DNA of 64,000 nt from Posidoniimonas polymericola (GTDB taxonomy: Bacteria > Planctomycetota > Planctomycetia > Pirellulales > Lacipirellulaceae), in assembly GCF_007859935.1 (NCBI RefSeq), contig NZ_SJPO01000016.1, positions 20,872 through 84,871 of the forward strand. Direction: 5' to 3'. Position numbers and translations under genes: made by a program. This document shows, one piece after another, positions 54,855-63,551 of this stretch. Within the stretch, counting starts at the first letter, position 1; each line of letters starts with the position of its first letter. The notes under the pieces were generated by a model, which saw only the letters and a program-made list of their open reading frames with translations, searched no databases and had not been told where the DNA came from.

Positions 54855-55352
54855 ATGGCACGTTCGAACGCCCAAGGCCGTGTCTTTGCGAGCCACTACC
54901 AGCTTGTGATCTGTGATGACCCATCAGGGTCATTCGACGAAGGGCATAACTGGGGGGACACCGGTTCCAAGGCAGGATTTGCCGGCAGCCCACGCTTTCG
55001 CATGGTGGGTACCGAAGCGGACCTAAATGACCATTGGGTTGAGCTAGTTCTCTCGGAACGCTCTCCAGATGCGTCGAAGTGGGAACGGGTCACGTGCTGC
55101 TCGTTTCATTCGGACACCGGTTACGCGTACGTAAAGTCCATCGTCGACTCGGAAGCAATGTTGTCGATTGACTGCGGCCAGGGCGACTTCGCTCTCTACG
55201 TAGCCGCAAACAATCTCGGCGTCGACCAGCTTTCACTGGGCGAAGAATCCAACCTATCGGACAGTGAGCTGGCTGCCCGGCACGACCTCGAACGATACCG
55301 CATCTTCGTGGTTCCCGGCGAGCCGGAGTGGGAAGGGCGAAGAGAGAACTAG
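54855..55352 (+). CDS. ComJ-like small protein
   Basis: A 165-residue protein with beta-rich composition. HYQLVICDD near the start and the layout of the following strands resemble the ComJ family, whose Bacillus member binds and inhibits the competence nuclease NucA. No nuclease gene is adjacent. The similarity is weak and by eye; it could equally be an unrelated immunity-type or hypothetical protein. It is encoded 45 bp after cysK and before lipA on the same strand. Confidence 0.4.
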   Translation: MARSNAQGRVFASHYQLVICDDPSGSFDEGHNWGDTGSKAGFAGSPRFRMVGTEADLNDHWVELVLSERSPDASKWERVTCCSFHSDTGYAYVKSIVDSEAMLSIDCGQGDFALYVAANNLGVDQLSLGEESNLSDSELAARHDLERYRIFVVPGEPEWEGRREN

Positions 55353-55423
55353 CCAGTTTGCGCAAAGACTCCCCTTGGCCTAAGCGTCTTGGCGGCGGAC
55401 GAAAACAATTCTACGATGTCGAG

Positions 55424-56335
55424 GTGAACACTACACCAGAAGCGTCGCCCCGCCCGCGACTCCCCGAGTGGCTCCGCCGGCAGCCCCCTAATGGCGGCGG
55501 CCTGCCGATCTACAACAAGACACTCAACGTGGTGCAGGCCAACGCGCTGCACACGGTCTGCGAGGAAGCCCGCTGCCCCAACCTCAACGAGTGCTGGGCC
55601 AGCGGCGACGCGACCTTCATGGTCGCCGGCAAGGAGTGCACCCGCGGCTGCAGGTTCTGCTCGGTGCAGACGCTCAAGGCGCCCGAGCCGCCCGATGCCG
55701 ACGAGCCGCAGACCCTGGCCGCCGCGGTCGAGCGGATGAACCTGGCTCATGTCGTGATTACGGTGGTCAACCGCGACGACCTGCCCGACGGCGGCGCCGA
55801 GCACTACCGGGCGTGCGTCGCGGCGGTGCACGAGCGCTGCCCCCAGACCACGATCGAGCTCTTGGGGAGCGACCTCGGCGGCGACGAGGCCGCGCTAGAA
55901 CACTTGCTGGTCGGCTCGCCGCTCTCGGTCTTTGCCCACAACGTGGAGTGCGTCGAGCGGCTCGACAAGCACGTCCGCGACCCGCGGGCGTCGTTCGAGC
56001 GGAGCCTGGCGATCCTCCGCGGCGCCAAGCGGATCCGGCCCGACATGATCACCAAGAGCAGCCTGATGGTCGGCCTCGGCGAGACCGACGACGAGATCGT
56101 CGACGCCATGCGGCGGCTGCGGGAGGTCGACGTCGACCTCGTGACGCTCGGCCAGTACCTGGCCCCCGGCCGGCCCGGCGAGCGGTTTGTCGAGGTCGAC
56201 CGCTACGTGCCGCCCGCCACCTTCGACGCCTGGGCCGACGCCGCCCGCGAGTTGGGCTTCAAGGGGGTCGCCTCCGGCCCGCTGGTCCGCAGCTCGTACA
56301 AGGCGGGCGACCTGCTGCGGAAGGCTTCGGCCTAG
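55424..56335 (+). CDS. lipA: Lipoyl synthase
   Basis: A radical SAM enzyme that inserts sulfur into octanoyl chains on lipoyl-carrier proteins. The auxiliary cluster cysteines are CEEARCPNLNEC, the radical SAM cluster is CTRGCRFCSV and the C-terminal RSSY serine ligand is present. With the GTG at 55424 the protein has 303 residues, close to normal length; an in-frame ATG at 55328 would add 32 residues and overlap the upstream gene by 25 bp. The GTG start is favoured because it matches the usual N-terminus PRPRLPEWL. Confidence 0.93.
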   Translation: MNTTPEASPRPRLPEWLRRQPPNGGGLPIYNKTLNVVQANALHTVCEEARCPNLNECWASGDATFMVAGKECTRGCRFCSVQTLKAPEPPDADEPQTLAAAVERMNLAHVVITVVNRDDLPDGGAEHYRACVAAVHERCPQTTIELLGSDLGGDEAALEHLLVGSPLSVFAHNVECVERLDKHVRDPRASFERSLAILRGAKRIRPDMITKSSLMVGLGETDDEIVDAMRRLREVDVDLVTLGQYLAPGRPGERFVEVDRYVPPATFDAWADAARELGFKGVASGPLVRSSYKAGDLLRKASA

Positions 56336-56376
56336 CGTCGCTTCGGCACGCATCATCGGCCTCGGAGGGGGGGCTC

Positions 56377-56630
56377 CCACAGGCAAGATGTTTTCGTGCC
56401 TTTTCCTGGCAATTGTTTGGCCACAAGAAGGCACGAAAGAGCACAAAGAGAAAGACCTGTGTGGCCGCGACTTTCACGAGCGGTTGGCGCCGCCAGCGGG
56501 CCCGAGTCGTTCGAGCGGTAGTCGGGGTTGCGAAGCAACAAGAGGCAGACTGGATTGGCCGCCCGCGGCCTCAGAGACACCTTCCACAGGCAAGATGCTC
56601 TTGTGTCTTCTTGTGCCTTTTCGTGGCCAA
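56377..56630. repeat. Dispersed short repeats downstream of lipA
   Basis: CCACAGGCAAGATG occurs at 56377-56390 and 56584-56597, each followed by a GTGCCTTTTC(C/G)TGGC motif. A perfect 11-bp inverted repeat TTTCGTGCCTT/AAGGCACGAAA flanks 56403-56427. The sequences resemble short repeats scattered in planctomycete genomes as I recall; a database comparison was not possible. Confidence 0.6.
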
Positions 56631-56636
56631 CAACAA

Positions 56637-56663
56637 GAGGCCCGGGCGAACCGCCCGGGCCTC
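56637..56663. terminator. Terminator hairpin between convergent genes
   Basis: A perfect 12-bp stem (GAGGCCCGGGCG / CGCCCGGGCCTC) with an AAC loop, 31 bp downstream of the stop of the minus-strand oxidoreductase. On the minus strand it is followed by TTGTTGTTGG; it can also end the lipA transcript. Confidence 0.8.
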
Positions 56664-56694
56664 TCGTCGTTTCAGCGTTCTGCAAGCCCAACGA

Positions 56695-58500
56695 TCAGGT
56701 CACGGACACCTTCACGTCGTCGGCCTTCTTGGGCGCCGGCCCCTCGGGGACGGCGTCGCTCATGGGGTCGAACCACTCGGGGTCGAACTCGATGCGGGTC
56801 TTGTCGCGGATGGCCTGGTTGCTCACCAGAGCGATCACCGCGTCGGCCAGGGCGACCTTCGGGTGGCAGTGCAGGGTCTCGGGCGGCAGGCCGTTGCGGA
56901 TGCAGTAGGCCCAGTGCTCGATTTCCTCGGTGTAGCCGCGGCTGACGTCGGCCGAGGCGAGGGCCCCGGTCGCCTGGGCGACCGCGGCGCCGCCGGTCTC
57001 GTAGCTGGCGGTCAGGGCGTTGTCCTTGTCGACGCTCACCTTGGTCGACGCGCCGCGGGTGCCGAACAGCAGGGTCTCCTGCTCACGCTCGAGGATCAGG
57101 GTGCCCTCGGTGCCGAGCACGACCTCGCCGTAGCCGCCGTAGCCGTTGCCGTTGATGGAGGAGTAGGTCACCACCACCTTCTTGTTCTCATCGGCGATCG
57201 ACTCGGAGGCCGGGTCGTCGCCCTCGAAGTAGCCGCGGCCCGGGTACTCGTACGAGCAGTAGACGTGGTCGTCGACGTCGCGGTTGGGGGGGAAGATGTG
57301 CCGGCCGCCGACCGCGGTGACGCTCAGCGGGCGGACCTTGGTGTGCCCGTCGAACTGCGAGCTGATGAAGATGCCCGACGCGTCGAGCTGGTGGCTGCCG
57401 AGTTCGGCCATCAGGCCGCCGCCGGTGCGGTTCCAGAGCCGCCAGCGGATCATCTCCTCGATCGGCGAGCAGACGTAGCCCCCTTCGGGCACCTGGTACT
57501 TGCGGTAGCCGTAGTTTGTGGCTTCGAGGCCGTAGTCGTCCATCTGGGCCTCCTTCTGGGCGACCTTCTTCTCCCAGGCCAGGATGTCGGACTCCTTGGA
57601 CTTCGGGTTGTCCTTCAGCTCGCTCAGCTTCTTCTGCCAGGCGGCGAGCTCCCGCAGCATGTGGTGCTCGTCCCGCCAAGCCGCCAGACCGGCGGCGCCG
57701 CCGGCCGCCTTGGCGGCGCGTTCGGCTTCGGAAATCTGCTGGGGAGACATCATCTCGGTCGGCAGGTCGGGCCGCCAGCTGTCGTTGCCCGGCAGGTTGC
57801 CGCGGTGCCACTGGGCGCGGATGTGGTGGATGTCGCCGATCACGCCCTTGCGGATGGTGTCGACCGCGTTGGCGTAGAGGATGCTGTAGTGGCGTTGGTG
57901 GCCGGTCGCCAGCAGCTTGTTCTCCTTCTCCGCGACGCGGGCCATCTCCTTGCACTGACGGACGCTGTGCGCCATCAGCTTCTCGGTCAGCACGTGCTTG
58001 CCGGCCCGCATCGCGTCGATCGCCACGACGTCGTGCAGGAAGAGCGGCGTGGCGATAATCACCGCCTCGATGTCATCGCGCTCGAGCAGCTCTTTGTAGT
58101 CGGAGTAGACGTCGACGTTCTTGCGGGCCTCGTCCTCGGACTTCCAGCCATAGACCGCCATCAGACCTTTGCGGGCCGCGGCGGCCGAGGGGCTGTACTG
58201 GTCGCCGTGGAAAGCGCGGTGCTGGCTGTAGGGACGCGGGTCGGCGATCGCCTTGACCTCGACGTATTCGGGGTTGAGGGCGCCAATCAGCACGTTGCCC
58301 TCGTCGCCGGTGCCGATCACGCCGATCCGCACCCGGTCGCCGCCGATGGTGTCGCCGTAGTTGAAGTAGTACGCACCCGCGGCGCCGGCCGACACGGCGC
58401 CGGCGCCGACGACGTTCTTGAAGAAGTCGCGACGCGTCGTGCCCACGACACGGTCGTAGTTGTCCTTGCCGATCTTCCGTTCTTCGTCGGTCAGATGCAT
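56695..58500 (-). CDS. TAT-exported Gfo/Idh/MocA oxidoreductase with coiled-coil insertion
   Basis: A 601-residue protein with a twin-arginine leader (TTRRDFFKNVVGAG, about residues 21-34), dinucleotide-binding region GVIGTGDEGN (about 60-69) and catalytic TEKL motif. It differs from the usual about 430-residue family members by an inserted Ala/Lys/Glu-rich coiled coil of about 60-70 residues near 260-325 (RAAKAAGGAAGLAAW to WEKKVAQKEAQMDD). It is encoded 66 bp downstream of the DoxX-like gene on the same strand. The substrate is unknown; sugar or sugar-acid oxidation is typical of the family. Confidence 0.9.
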   Translation of the reverse strand: MHLTDEERKIGKDNYDRVVGTTRRDFFKNVVGAGAVSAGAAGAYYFNYGDTIGGDRVRIGVIGTGDEGNVLIGALNPEYVEVKAIADPRPYSQHRAFHGDQYSPSAAAARKGLMAVYGWKSEDEARKNVDVYSDYKELLERDDIEAVIIATPLFLHDVVAIDAMRAGKHVLTEKLMAHSVRQCKEMARVAEKENKLLATGHQRHYSILYANAVDTIRKGVIGDIHHIRAQWHRGNLPGNDSWRPDLPTEMMSPQQISEAERAAKAAGGAAGLAAWRDEHHMLRELAAWQKKLSELKDNPKSKESDILAWEKKVAQKEAQMDDYGLEATNYGYRKYQVPEGGYVCSPIEEMIRWRLWNRTGGGLMAELGSHQLDASGIFISSQFDGHTKVRPLSVTAVGGRHIFPPNRDVDDHVYCSYEYPGRGYFEGDDPASESIADENKKVVVTYSSINGNGYGGYGEVVLGTEGTLILEREQETLLFGTRGASTKVSVDKDNALTASYETGGAAVAQATGALASADVSRGYTEEIEHWAYCIRNGLPPETLHCHPKVALADAVIALVSNQAIRDKTRIEFDPEWFDPMSDAVPEGPAPKKADDVKVSVT

Positions 58501-58566
58501 CGTTTAGCCTCCGGGGAGCCAGGAAAGCGGCCGCGGGACCGCCTGAGGTGAGTTAGGTGTACTACG

Positions 58567-59691
58567 CTAGGAATTCTTGTTTTGGTCACCGCTCCGCCCG
58601 CCGCTGCAGCAGCACGCGCCAAGCAGGCCATCGATGCCGAGCCACCGCCCGGCGCCAACAGCGGCCAGCGTCAGCAGGCCGGTGACCTCAAACAGCTGGT
58701 AGAAGAAGTACTGCGTGTTGGCGCCGTAGACCCACGGCGGCTGGGTCACGATTACCGACAGCAGGAAGCCGGCCGCGACGACCGCCGCCACCCGGGTAAA
58801 CAGCCCCAGGAAGAGCAGGGCGCCCGAGCCGACCACTACCCAGGTGACAATCGCGTTCACGCGGCTCAGTTCGCTCGGCGGGTTGAGGGCCTCGTTGACC
58901 TCTGTGGGGTCGGCGTCGGCGGCCAAGTCACGCAGCTCTCCGTGGTAGCGGTCTTCGATGGCCGCGACTTCGGAAATCCAGGGGCGGGGCGCCGTGTTGG
59001 CTTCCGCCTCCTGCTGGGCGATCCGGTCGTCGATGTAGGGGAGCGTGCCACCCTCGTTCTGGACCTCGGCCTTCAGCTCCTCGAGCCGCCACAGCTCGTG
59101 CTGGTACTCCTCGATCTCTTCGGCCGTGTCCTCAAAGTACTGCCCGAGCTTGATCTTCGCCCGCAGGTAGGCGCGGCGGGCCCGCTCGCTCTGCTCGTCG
59201 TCGAGCGAGGCCTCACTGGCGAAGGCGTCGAGCTGGTCCTGCCAGTCGGCGGCGATCTGGTTGGCCCACTTCGAGTAGGAGCCCCGCGGCGGGAACTGCG
59301 TGTCGACTAGCTCGAGCGGGTTGTTGGTCTCTTCGGCTTTGTTCTTCTTCTCAATCTCGGCGTTCTTCTTGCGGACCTCGGCCAGGTACGCCGAGTACTC
59401 GCCCTGCCATTTGTTGATCTCGGCCTGTTCCTCTTCGGCCAGGCTGTCCCACTTCTTAGGCTCGGCGAGCAGCTCGTAGACCTGGTGCGGGCCGGGCGCG
59501 AGCGAGTGGAACTGATCTGCCAGCGGCCCGGTAGCGCCGCGGAGGAACCCCTCGGTCACCTTGACGTAGTTGGGATCGAACTTCTTCATCCCTTCGGAGA
59601 AGAAGTGGTAACCAGCCGCGAGCCGCATCAGCACGATGCACAAGACGGTAGCGCCGCCTAATTGAGCCTTAGTCATGCCCAACCGTTTCAC
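58567..59691 (-). CDS. DoxX-like membrane protein with coiled-coil insertion
   Basis: A 374-residue protein with DoxX-type membrane helices: one near residues 10-30 and three near 285-365. Between them is a long charged segment (about residues 75-270) with heptad-like coiled-coil stretches (EEQAEINKWQGEYSAYLAEV and ELWRLEELKAEVQNEGG). Normal DoxX proteins are 130-170 residues, so about 200 residues are inserted. The final GACCCSGG is cysteine-rich. It precedes the coiled-coil-bearing oxidoreductase and may form a membrane anchor for it. Confidence 0.7.
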   Translation of the reverse strand: MKRLGMTKAQLGGATVLCIVLMRLAAGYHFFSEGMKKFDPNYVKVTEGFLRGATGPLADQFHSLAPGPHQVYELLAEPKKWDSLAEEEQAEINKWQGEYSAYLAEVRKKNAEIEKKNKAEETNNPLELVDTQFPPRGSYSKWANQIAADWQDQLDAFASEASLDDEQSERARRAYLRAKIKLGQYFEDTAEEIEEYQHELWRLEELKAEVQNEGGTLPYIDDRIAQQEAEANTAPRPWISEVAAIEDRYHGELRDLAADADPTEVNEALNPPSELSRVNAIVTWVVVGSGALLFLGLFTRVAAVVAAGFLLSVIVTQPPWVYGANTQYFFYQLFEVTGLLTLAAVGAGRWLGIDGLLGACCCSGGRSGDQNKNS

Positions 59692-59995
59692 TCCCAGGAT
59701 TATTTGCCTCGGCTAGGGGGGCAGCCGCGCGAAGCGGACCCAAGGTGCGACGCCAAATGGCAAGAGGACCGCCCGTCCGAGCTTTGCCAGAACTCGTTTG
59801 CGCCCTGCACCTACTACTCTAGTCGCTAGGCGAGCTTCGCCGAGGCAGGTAGGATCGTTCGACGCCAAGAAACCGCCCACCGCGGCTGCTTGCGTCAATC
59901 GAAGATTGTAGTCGAACAAACGCAAGAAAACCACACATACCCGCAGTCGGCGAAGTTTTACAACGAAGCCGATTGCCCAAAAACGCAAAACCGCC
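59692..59995. other. Divergent intergenic region (304 bp)
   Basis: Lies between the DoxX-like and hydroxyacid dehydrogenase genes and holds both promoters. No gene or strong structure was seen. Confidence 0.4.
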
Positions 59996-60988
59996 GTGAG
60001 AATTGTCCTCTGTTACCCAGTCCAACCCCAGCACGTCGCCCGGATCCAAGCCGCCGCGGCCGACTGTGAGATCGTCGACGCCGGCCAGGAGCGGATCGCC
60101 GAGCTGCTCCCGACCGCCGACATCTACTGCGGTCACGCCAAAGTGCCGGTCCCCTGGCCCGAGGTCGTCGCGGCTGGCCGCTTGAAGTGGATCCAATCGT
60201 CCGCGGCCGGGATGGACCACTGCCTGACGCCCGAGGTCATTGGCACGGAGATCCCAGTCTCGAGCGCGTCGGGCGTGCTGGCCGACCAGGTGGCCGACCA
60301 CACGATGGCCCTGCTGCTCGGGCTGCTGCGCTCGATCCCAGAATTCGTTGAGGCCCAGAAGAAGCGGGAATTCATCCGCCTGCCGACCCGCGACCTGTGC
60401 GGGGCAAAGGTCGGCATCGTCGGGCTCGGCGCCAATGGCCGCCGCCTGACCGACGTGCTCGCGCCCTTCAAGACCACGATGATTGCCACCGACTACTACC
60501 CCCGCGACAAACCGGATTGCGTGGCGGAGCTGCTGCCCCACGACGCGCTCGACCAGCTGCTGCCGGCTTGCGACATCGTCATCCTTACCGCCCCACTAAA
60601 TGACCAGACCCGCGGCATGATCGCCGCTGAGCAGCTCGCCCAGATGAAACCAGGCGCGGTGCTGGTCAACGTGGCCCGCGGCCCGCTGGTGGTCGAGTCG
60701 GACCTGGTCGACGCACTCGAGTCGGGTCACCTGGGGGGCGCCGCGGTCGACGTCACCGAAATCGAGCCGCTTCCGCAGGACAGCCGCCTGTGGGACGCGC
60801 CGAACACGCTCATCACTCCCCATGTGGGTGGGCAGAAGGCGTCCCGCATCGACGACATGACCGATCTCTTCTGCCTGAACCTGAAGCGGTACTTCGCTGG
60901 GGAGCGGCTCGTCAATCTGGTCGACAAGCGGCTCGGATTCCCGACGCCAGAGGACTCTTTGCGGACATTCATGCGGAATTGCATTTAA
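59996..60988 (+). CDS. D-isomer-specific 2-hydroxyacid dehydrogenase
   Basis: A 330-residue NAD-dependent dehydrogenase of the D-2-hydroxyacid family. The cofactor motif GLGANG is near residues 143-148, and the catalytic triad is Arg228 (VARG), Glu255 (TEIEP) and His276 (TPHVGG). It starts with GTG. The substrate (glycerate, lactate or phosphoglycerate-like) cannot be inferred from sequence. The upstream 304-bp region separates it from the DoxX-like gene. Confidence 0.9.
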   Translation: MRIVLCYPVQPQHVARIQAAAADCEIVDAGQERIAELLPTADIYCGHAKVPVPWPEVVAAGRLKWIQSSAAGMDHCLTPEVIGTEIPVSSASGVLADQVADHTMALLLGLLRSIPEFVEAQKKREFIRLPTRDLCGAKVGIVGLGANGRRLTDVLAPFKTTMIATDYYPRDKPDCVAELLPHDALDQLLPACDIVILTAPLNDQTRGMIAAEQLAQMKPGAVLVNVARGPLVVESDLVDALESGHLGGAAVDVTEIEPLPQDSRLWDAPNTLITPHVGGQKASRIDDMTDLFCLNLKRYFAGERLVNLVDKRLGFPTPEDSLRTFMRNCI

Positions 60989-61151
60989 ATCGGACCTGTT
61001 TGTGACAAATCTTATGTAGACGGCGCAGTTTTAGGAGAACTAGAATTAGGGCAGTCGAGGTCGACTAGCAAGGAAGCGCACGCGACGATTCAGGCCTCAC
61101 CAGAGTTGGCCTGGTACGGAGACAACGACCCCCCGGCGGAGATCTCTCTTC

Positions 61152-62255
61152 ATGACCACCACCATTCTGCAGCAAACCCGGACGATCTCTTTCCAAGGGG
61201 ATCAGAAGGGCAACCGTTGCCCGAATGAGCTGTACGCCCGCTACGACGACCTCATCCAGCAAGAGAAGCTCAGCTGGACCGAGCACCTCTGGATGAAGAG
61301 GATCTTGGGGTCCGGAGGTCAGGGCGTGGTGTACCTGTCCGAGCAGCGTGGCTCCGACCAGTTCACCCTGCCGGTGGCCCTCAAGTTCTTCTCGCCCGAG
61401 CGGTACCTCGACGAACGGGCCTACGTCGACGCAATGCGGCAGATGGCGGCCATCAACAGCCGCGTCGCCCAGATCCAGCACGACAACCTGCTGGACGTGC
61501 AGAACTTCATTGAGCGGAACCGCATCCGCATCCTGCAGATGGAGTGGATCGACGGCTACGACCTCGACATCCTGCTCACCGCCGGCATGCTCGAGCGGGC
61601 CCGCGAGCGGGTCAGCAACCGCCGCTGGGAGTACATCAACAACGTGATCGTCACGGCCGGCCCGGTCCGGCCGCGGCTCAAGCCCGGCATGGCGGTCGCC
61701 ATTATCCGCGAGTGCCTGGCCGGCCTGGCCGCGCTGCACCGCGAGGAGATCGTCCACGGCGACATGAAGCCGTCGAACATCATGGTCAAGCGGACCGGCA
61801 ACGCCAAGATCATCGACATCGGCTCGGCCGTGGACCTCAAGAACTTGCCGCTCGACCGCACCTGCACCCCGCAGTACGCGGCGCCCGAGGTGCTCGAGCG
61901 GCAAGAGCAGTCGCCCCGCTCGGACCTGTGCAGTTTGGGGTATGTGCTGATCGAAATCCTCGCCGGGCAGCCGCTGTTCGCCGGCATCAACGACTTCGCC
62001 AAGCTGCTCGAGGCCAAGCGGACGCTGCCGCAGCGGCTCAAGAAGATCCTCCCTGACGAGGTCCGCCACAGCGACCTCCTGATGACCATCTGCCGGCGGC
62101 TCACGGCGCCGGACCCGACCCTCCGCTACGTCAGCGCCGAGGACGCCGACACCGGCCTCGACGGCCTCGCCGAGTTCCAGCGCACGCTCGTCCGCGGCGA
62201 CCTGGCCAGCGAGTACGAGAACGAGCTGCGGGTCTGGCTCGAAGAGCTCGACTGA
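61152..62255 (+). CDS. Ser/Thr protein kinase, Hanks type, variant motifs
   Basis: A 367-residue kinase. The glycine-rich loop is GSGGQG (53-58), the ATP lysine is Lys78 (VALKFF), and the catalytic loop reads HGDMKPSN (202-209), with Gly in place of the usual Arg of HRD. The DFG motif is DIG (223-225) and APE is present as AAPE. A long N-terminal and middle part separate the lobes. No membrane helix is seen, so the kinase is cytoplasmic. Phospho-Thr readers such as the FHA protein at 20844-22898 would be natural partners, by inference. Confidence 0.9.
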   Translation: MTTTILQQTRTISFQGDQKGNRCPNELYARYDDLIQQEKLSWTEHLWMKRILGSGGQGVVYLSEQRGSDQFTLPVALKFFSPERYLDERAYVDAMRQMAAINSRVAQIQHDNLLDVQNFIERNRIRILQMEWIDGYDLDILLTAGMLERARERVSNRRWEYINNVIVTAGPVRPRLKPGMAVAIIRECLAGLAALHREEIVHGDMKPSNIMVKRTGNAKIIDIGSAVDLKNLPLDRTCTPQYAAPEVLERQEQSPRSDLCSLGYVLIEILAGQPLFAGINDFAKLLEAKRTLPQRLKKILPDEVRHSDLLMTICRRLTAPDPTLRYVSAEDADTGLDGLAEFQRTLVRGDLASEYENELRVWLEELD

Positions 62256-62381
62256 CCGCTCGTCGCTGCTAGCACGCCTTCCTGCAGGCAGCCGCGGATT
62301 GATCTTGACTCCAGTGCCAGCAATTGGCACGTTGTGAGCGGTTTATGGACAAACCCGCCTCACCGCGCATGGAGTCGCACG

Positions 62382-63551
62382 ATGCGAACCACTGCCGCCT
62401 GCTTACTCTTGCTTCTCATCAGCGCTTCCTCGTATGCGCAGCGGTACGGCGATTCGCCCCAGCTTCCCCCGATGAGCCAGGCATTTTCCGGTGGGCAAGG
62501 GCTGCCGGCCGCGAGCGGGGCCGCGTCGCCCGGCGATTCCGATCTATCGACCCCGTTTGGCGCTTCGCCCTACGGCGGTGGCCAGGCGGGTTCGCCGCCG
62601 CTTCCCGTCCCCGGACTGCCAAGCACGACCAGCTCGCCGCCCCCCGCCACCGCGACGCCCCCGGCCCAGCGGCCCGCGACGCAGTACCCGCCTGTCACCC
62701 GCACGCCCACGGCAACCGCCCCCACTGGCGGCTCCGGCTCATCCGCGTCGCGTGTCTACCACACCGACGAGCTGATGACCGGCATCATGAAGCGGCCCGG
62801 CTCCTCGAACCTCTCCGGCACGCCGGTTCGGCTCGAGCAGGTGGTCGCCAGCGGCGGCGACCGCTCGCAGCAGACGCAGCGGATCAACGCCTACTGGGAC
62901 CTCTGCTCGTCGGTCGCCGACTACTACCTTGGCCTGCACGAGGCCAGCGAACTCAACCGGCACCAGCAGCGACTCGGCGGCCGCAACGCCGAGATCAGCC
63001 AAGCCGCGCAGCAGTGGCAGACCCGCATCGGCACGTCGCAGCTCGCCGCGGTCGCCGCCCAGCGCCGGCTGGCGGCGCTGATGGGCGCCAGCTCGCTGCC
63101 GCTGCCCGGAGACCTCCCGCTGTGCGGCGAGTACAACACCAAATACCCCCAGGCGTTTGCCGGCCGCGATTCGCAGGAGGCCCGCGTGCTCGACCAACTC
63201 ATCCCGCTCCGCTACGCCGAACTGGCATCCGCCGCGGCCGAGGTGAGCCGACTGCAGGATTTCCTGCAGGACGTCAACCAGCAGAGCGTGGGCGGTGAGG
63301 GCGTGCTCAAGGCGTTCCAGCTGCTCGCGTTGCAGCGGCGGGCGTTCGTGCAGATCGCCAAGGACTACAACCGCCAGATCACCCGCTACACCGAGCTCTC
63401 GACGCCGGGCAACATCGCCACCGGCCGGCTGGTCGCGATGCTGGTCGAACGCACCCGCACAGCGTCAGCGCCGCAGACCTCTTCGGCCCAGTCCTCCGCG
63501 GCCGGCATGCCGCCCACCCGCCCGCAAACCTTCCGCCGCGGGCTGCAGTAG
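62382..63551 (+). CDS. Secreted helical protein with proline-rich linker
   Basis: A 389-residue protein with a signal peptide (about residues 1-20), a Ser/Pro/Thr/Gly-rich linker (about 25-130) and a long helical domain (about 135-360), which resembles the helices of TolC-like outer-membrane factors without a clear signature. The ATG at 62382 gives the signal peptide. No function is recognised. Confidence 0.6.
   Translation: MRTTAACLLLLLISASSYAQRYGDSPQLPPMSQAFSGGQGLPAASGAASPGDSDLSTPFGASPYGGGQAGSPPLPVPGLPSTTSSPPPATATPPAQRPATQYPPVTRTPTATAPTGGSGSSASRVYHTDELMTGIMKRPGSSNLSGTPVRLEQVVASGGDRSQQTQRINAYWDLCSSVADYYLGLHEASELNRHQQRLGGRNAEISQAAQQWQTRIGTSQLAAVAAQRRLAALMGASSLPLPGDLPLCGEYNTKYPQAFAGRDSQEARVLDQLIPLRYAELASAAAEVSRLQDFLQDVNQQSVGGEGVLKAFQLLALQRRAFVQIAKDYNRQITRYTELSTPGNIATGRLVAMLVERTRTASAPQTSSAQSSAAGMPPTRPQTFRRGLQ

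Noticed and set aside
55591..58551. 986-codon plus-strand frame spanning lipA and the minus-strand oxidoreductase
   Set aside because: Runs through two unrelated, motif-supported genes and a terminator; Arg/Gly/Val-rich with no domain.
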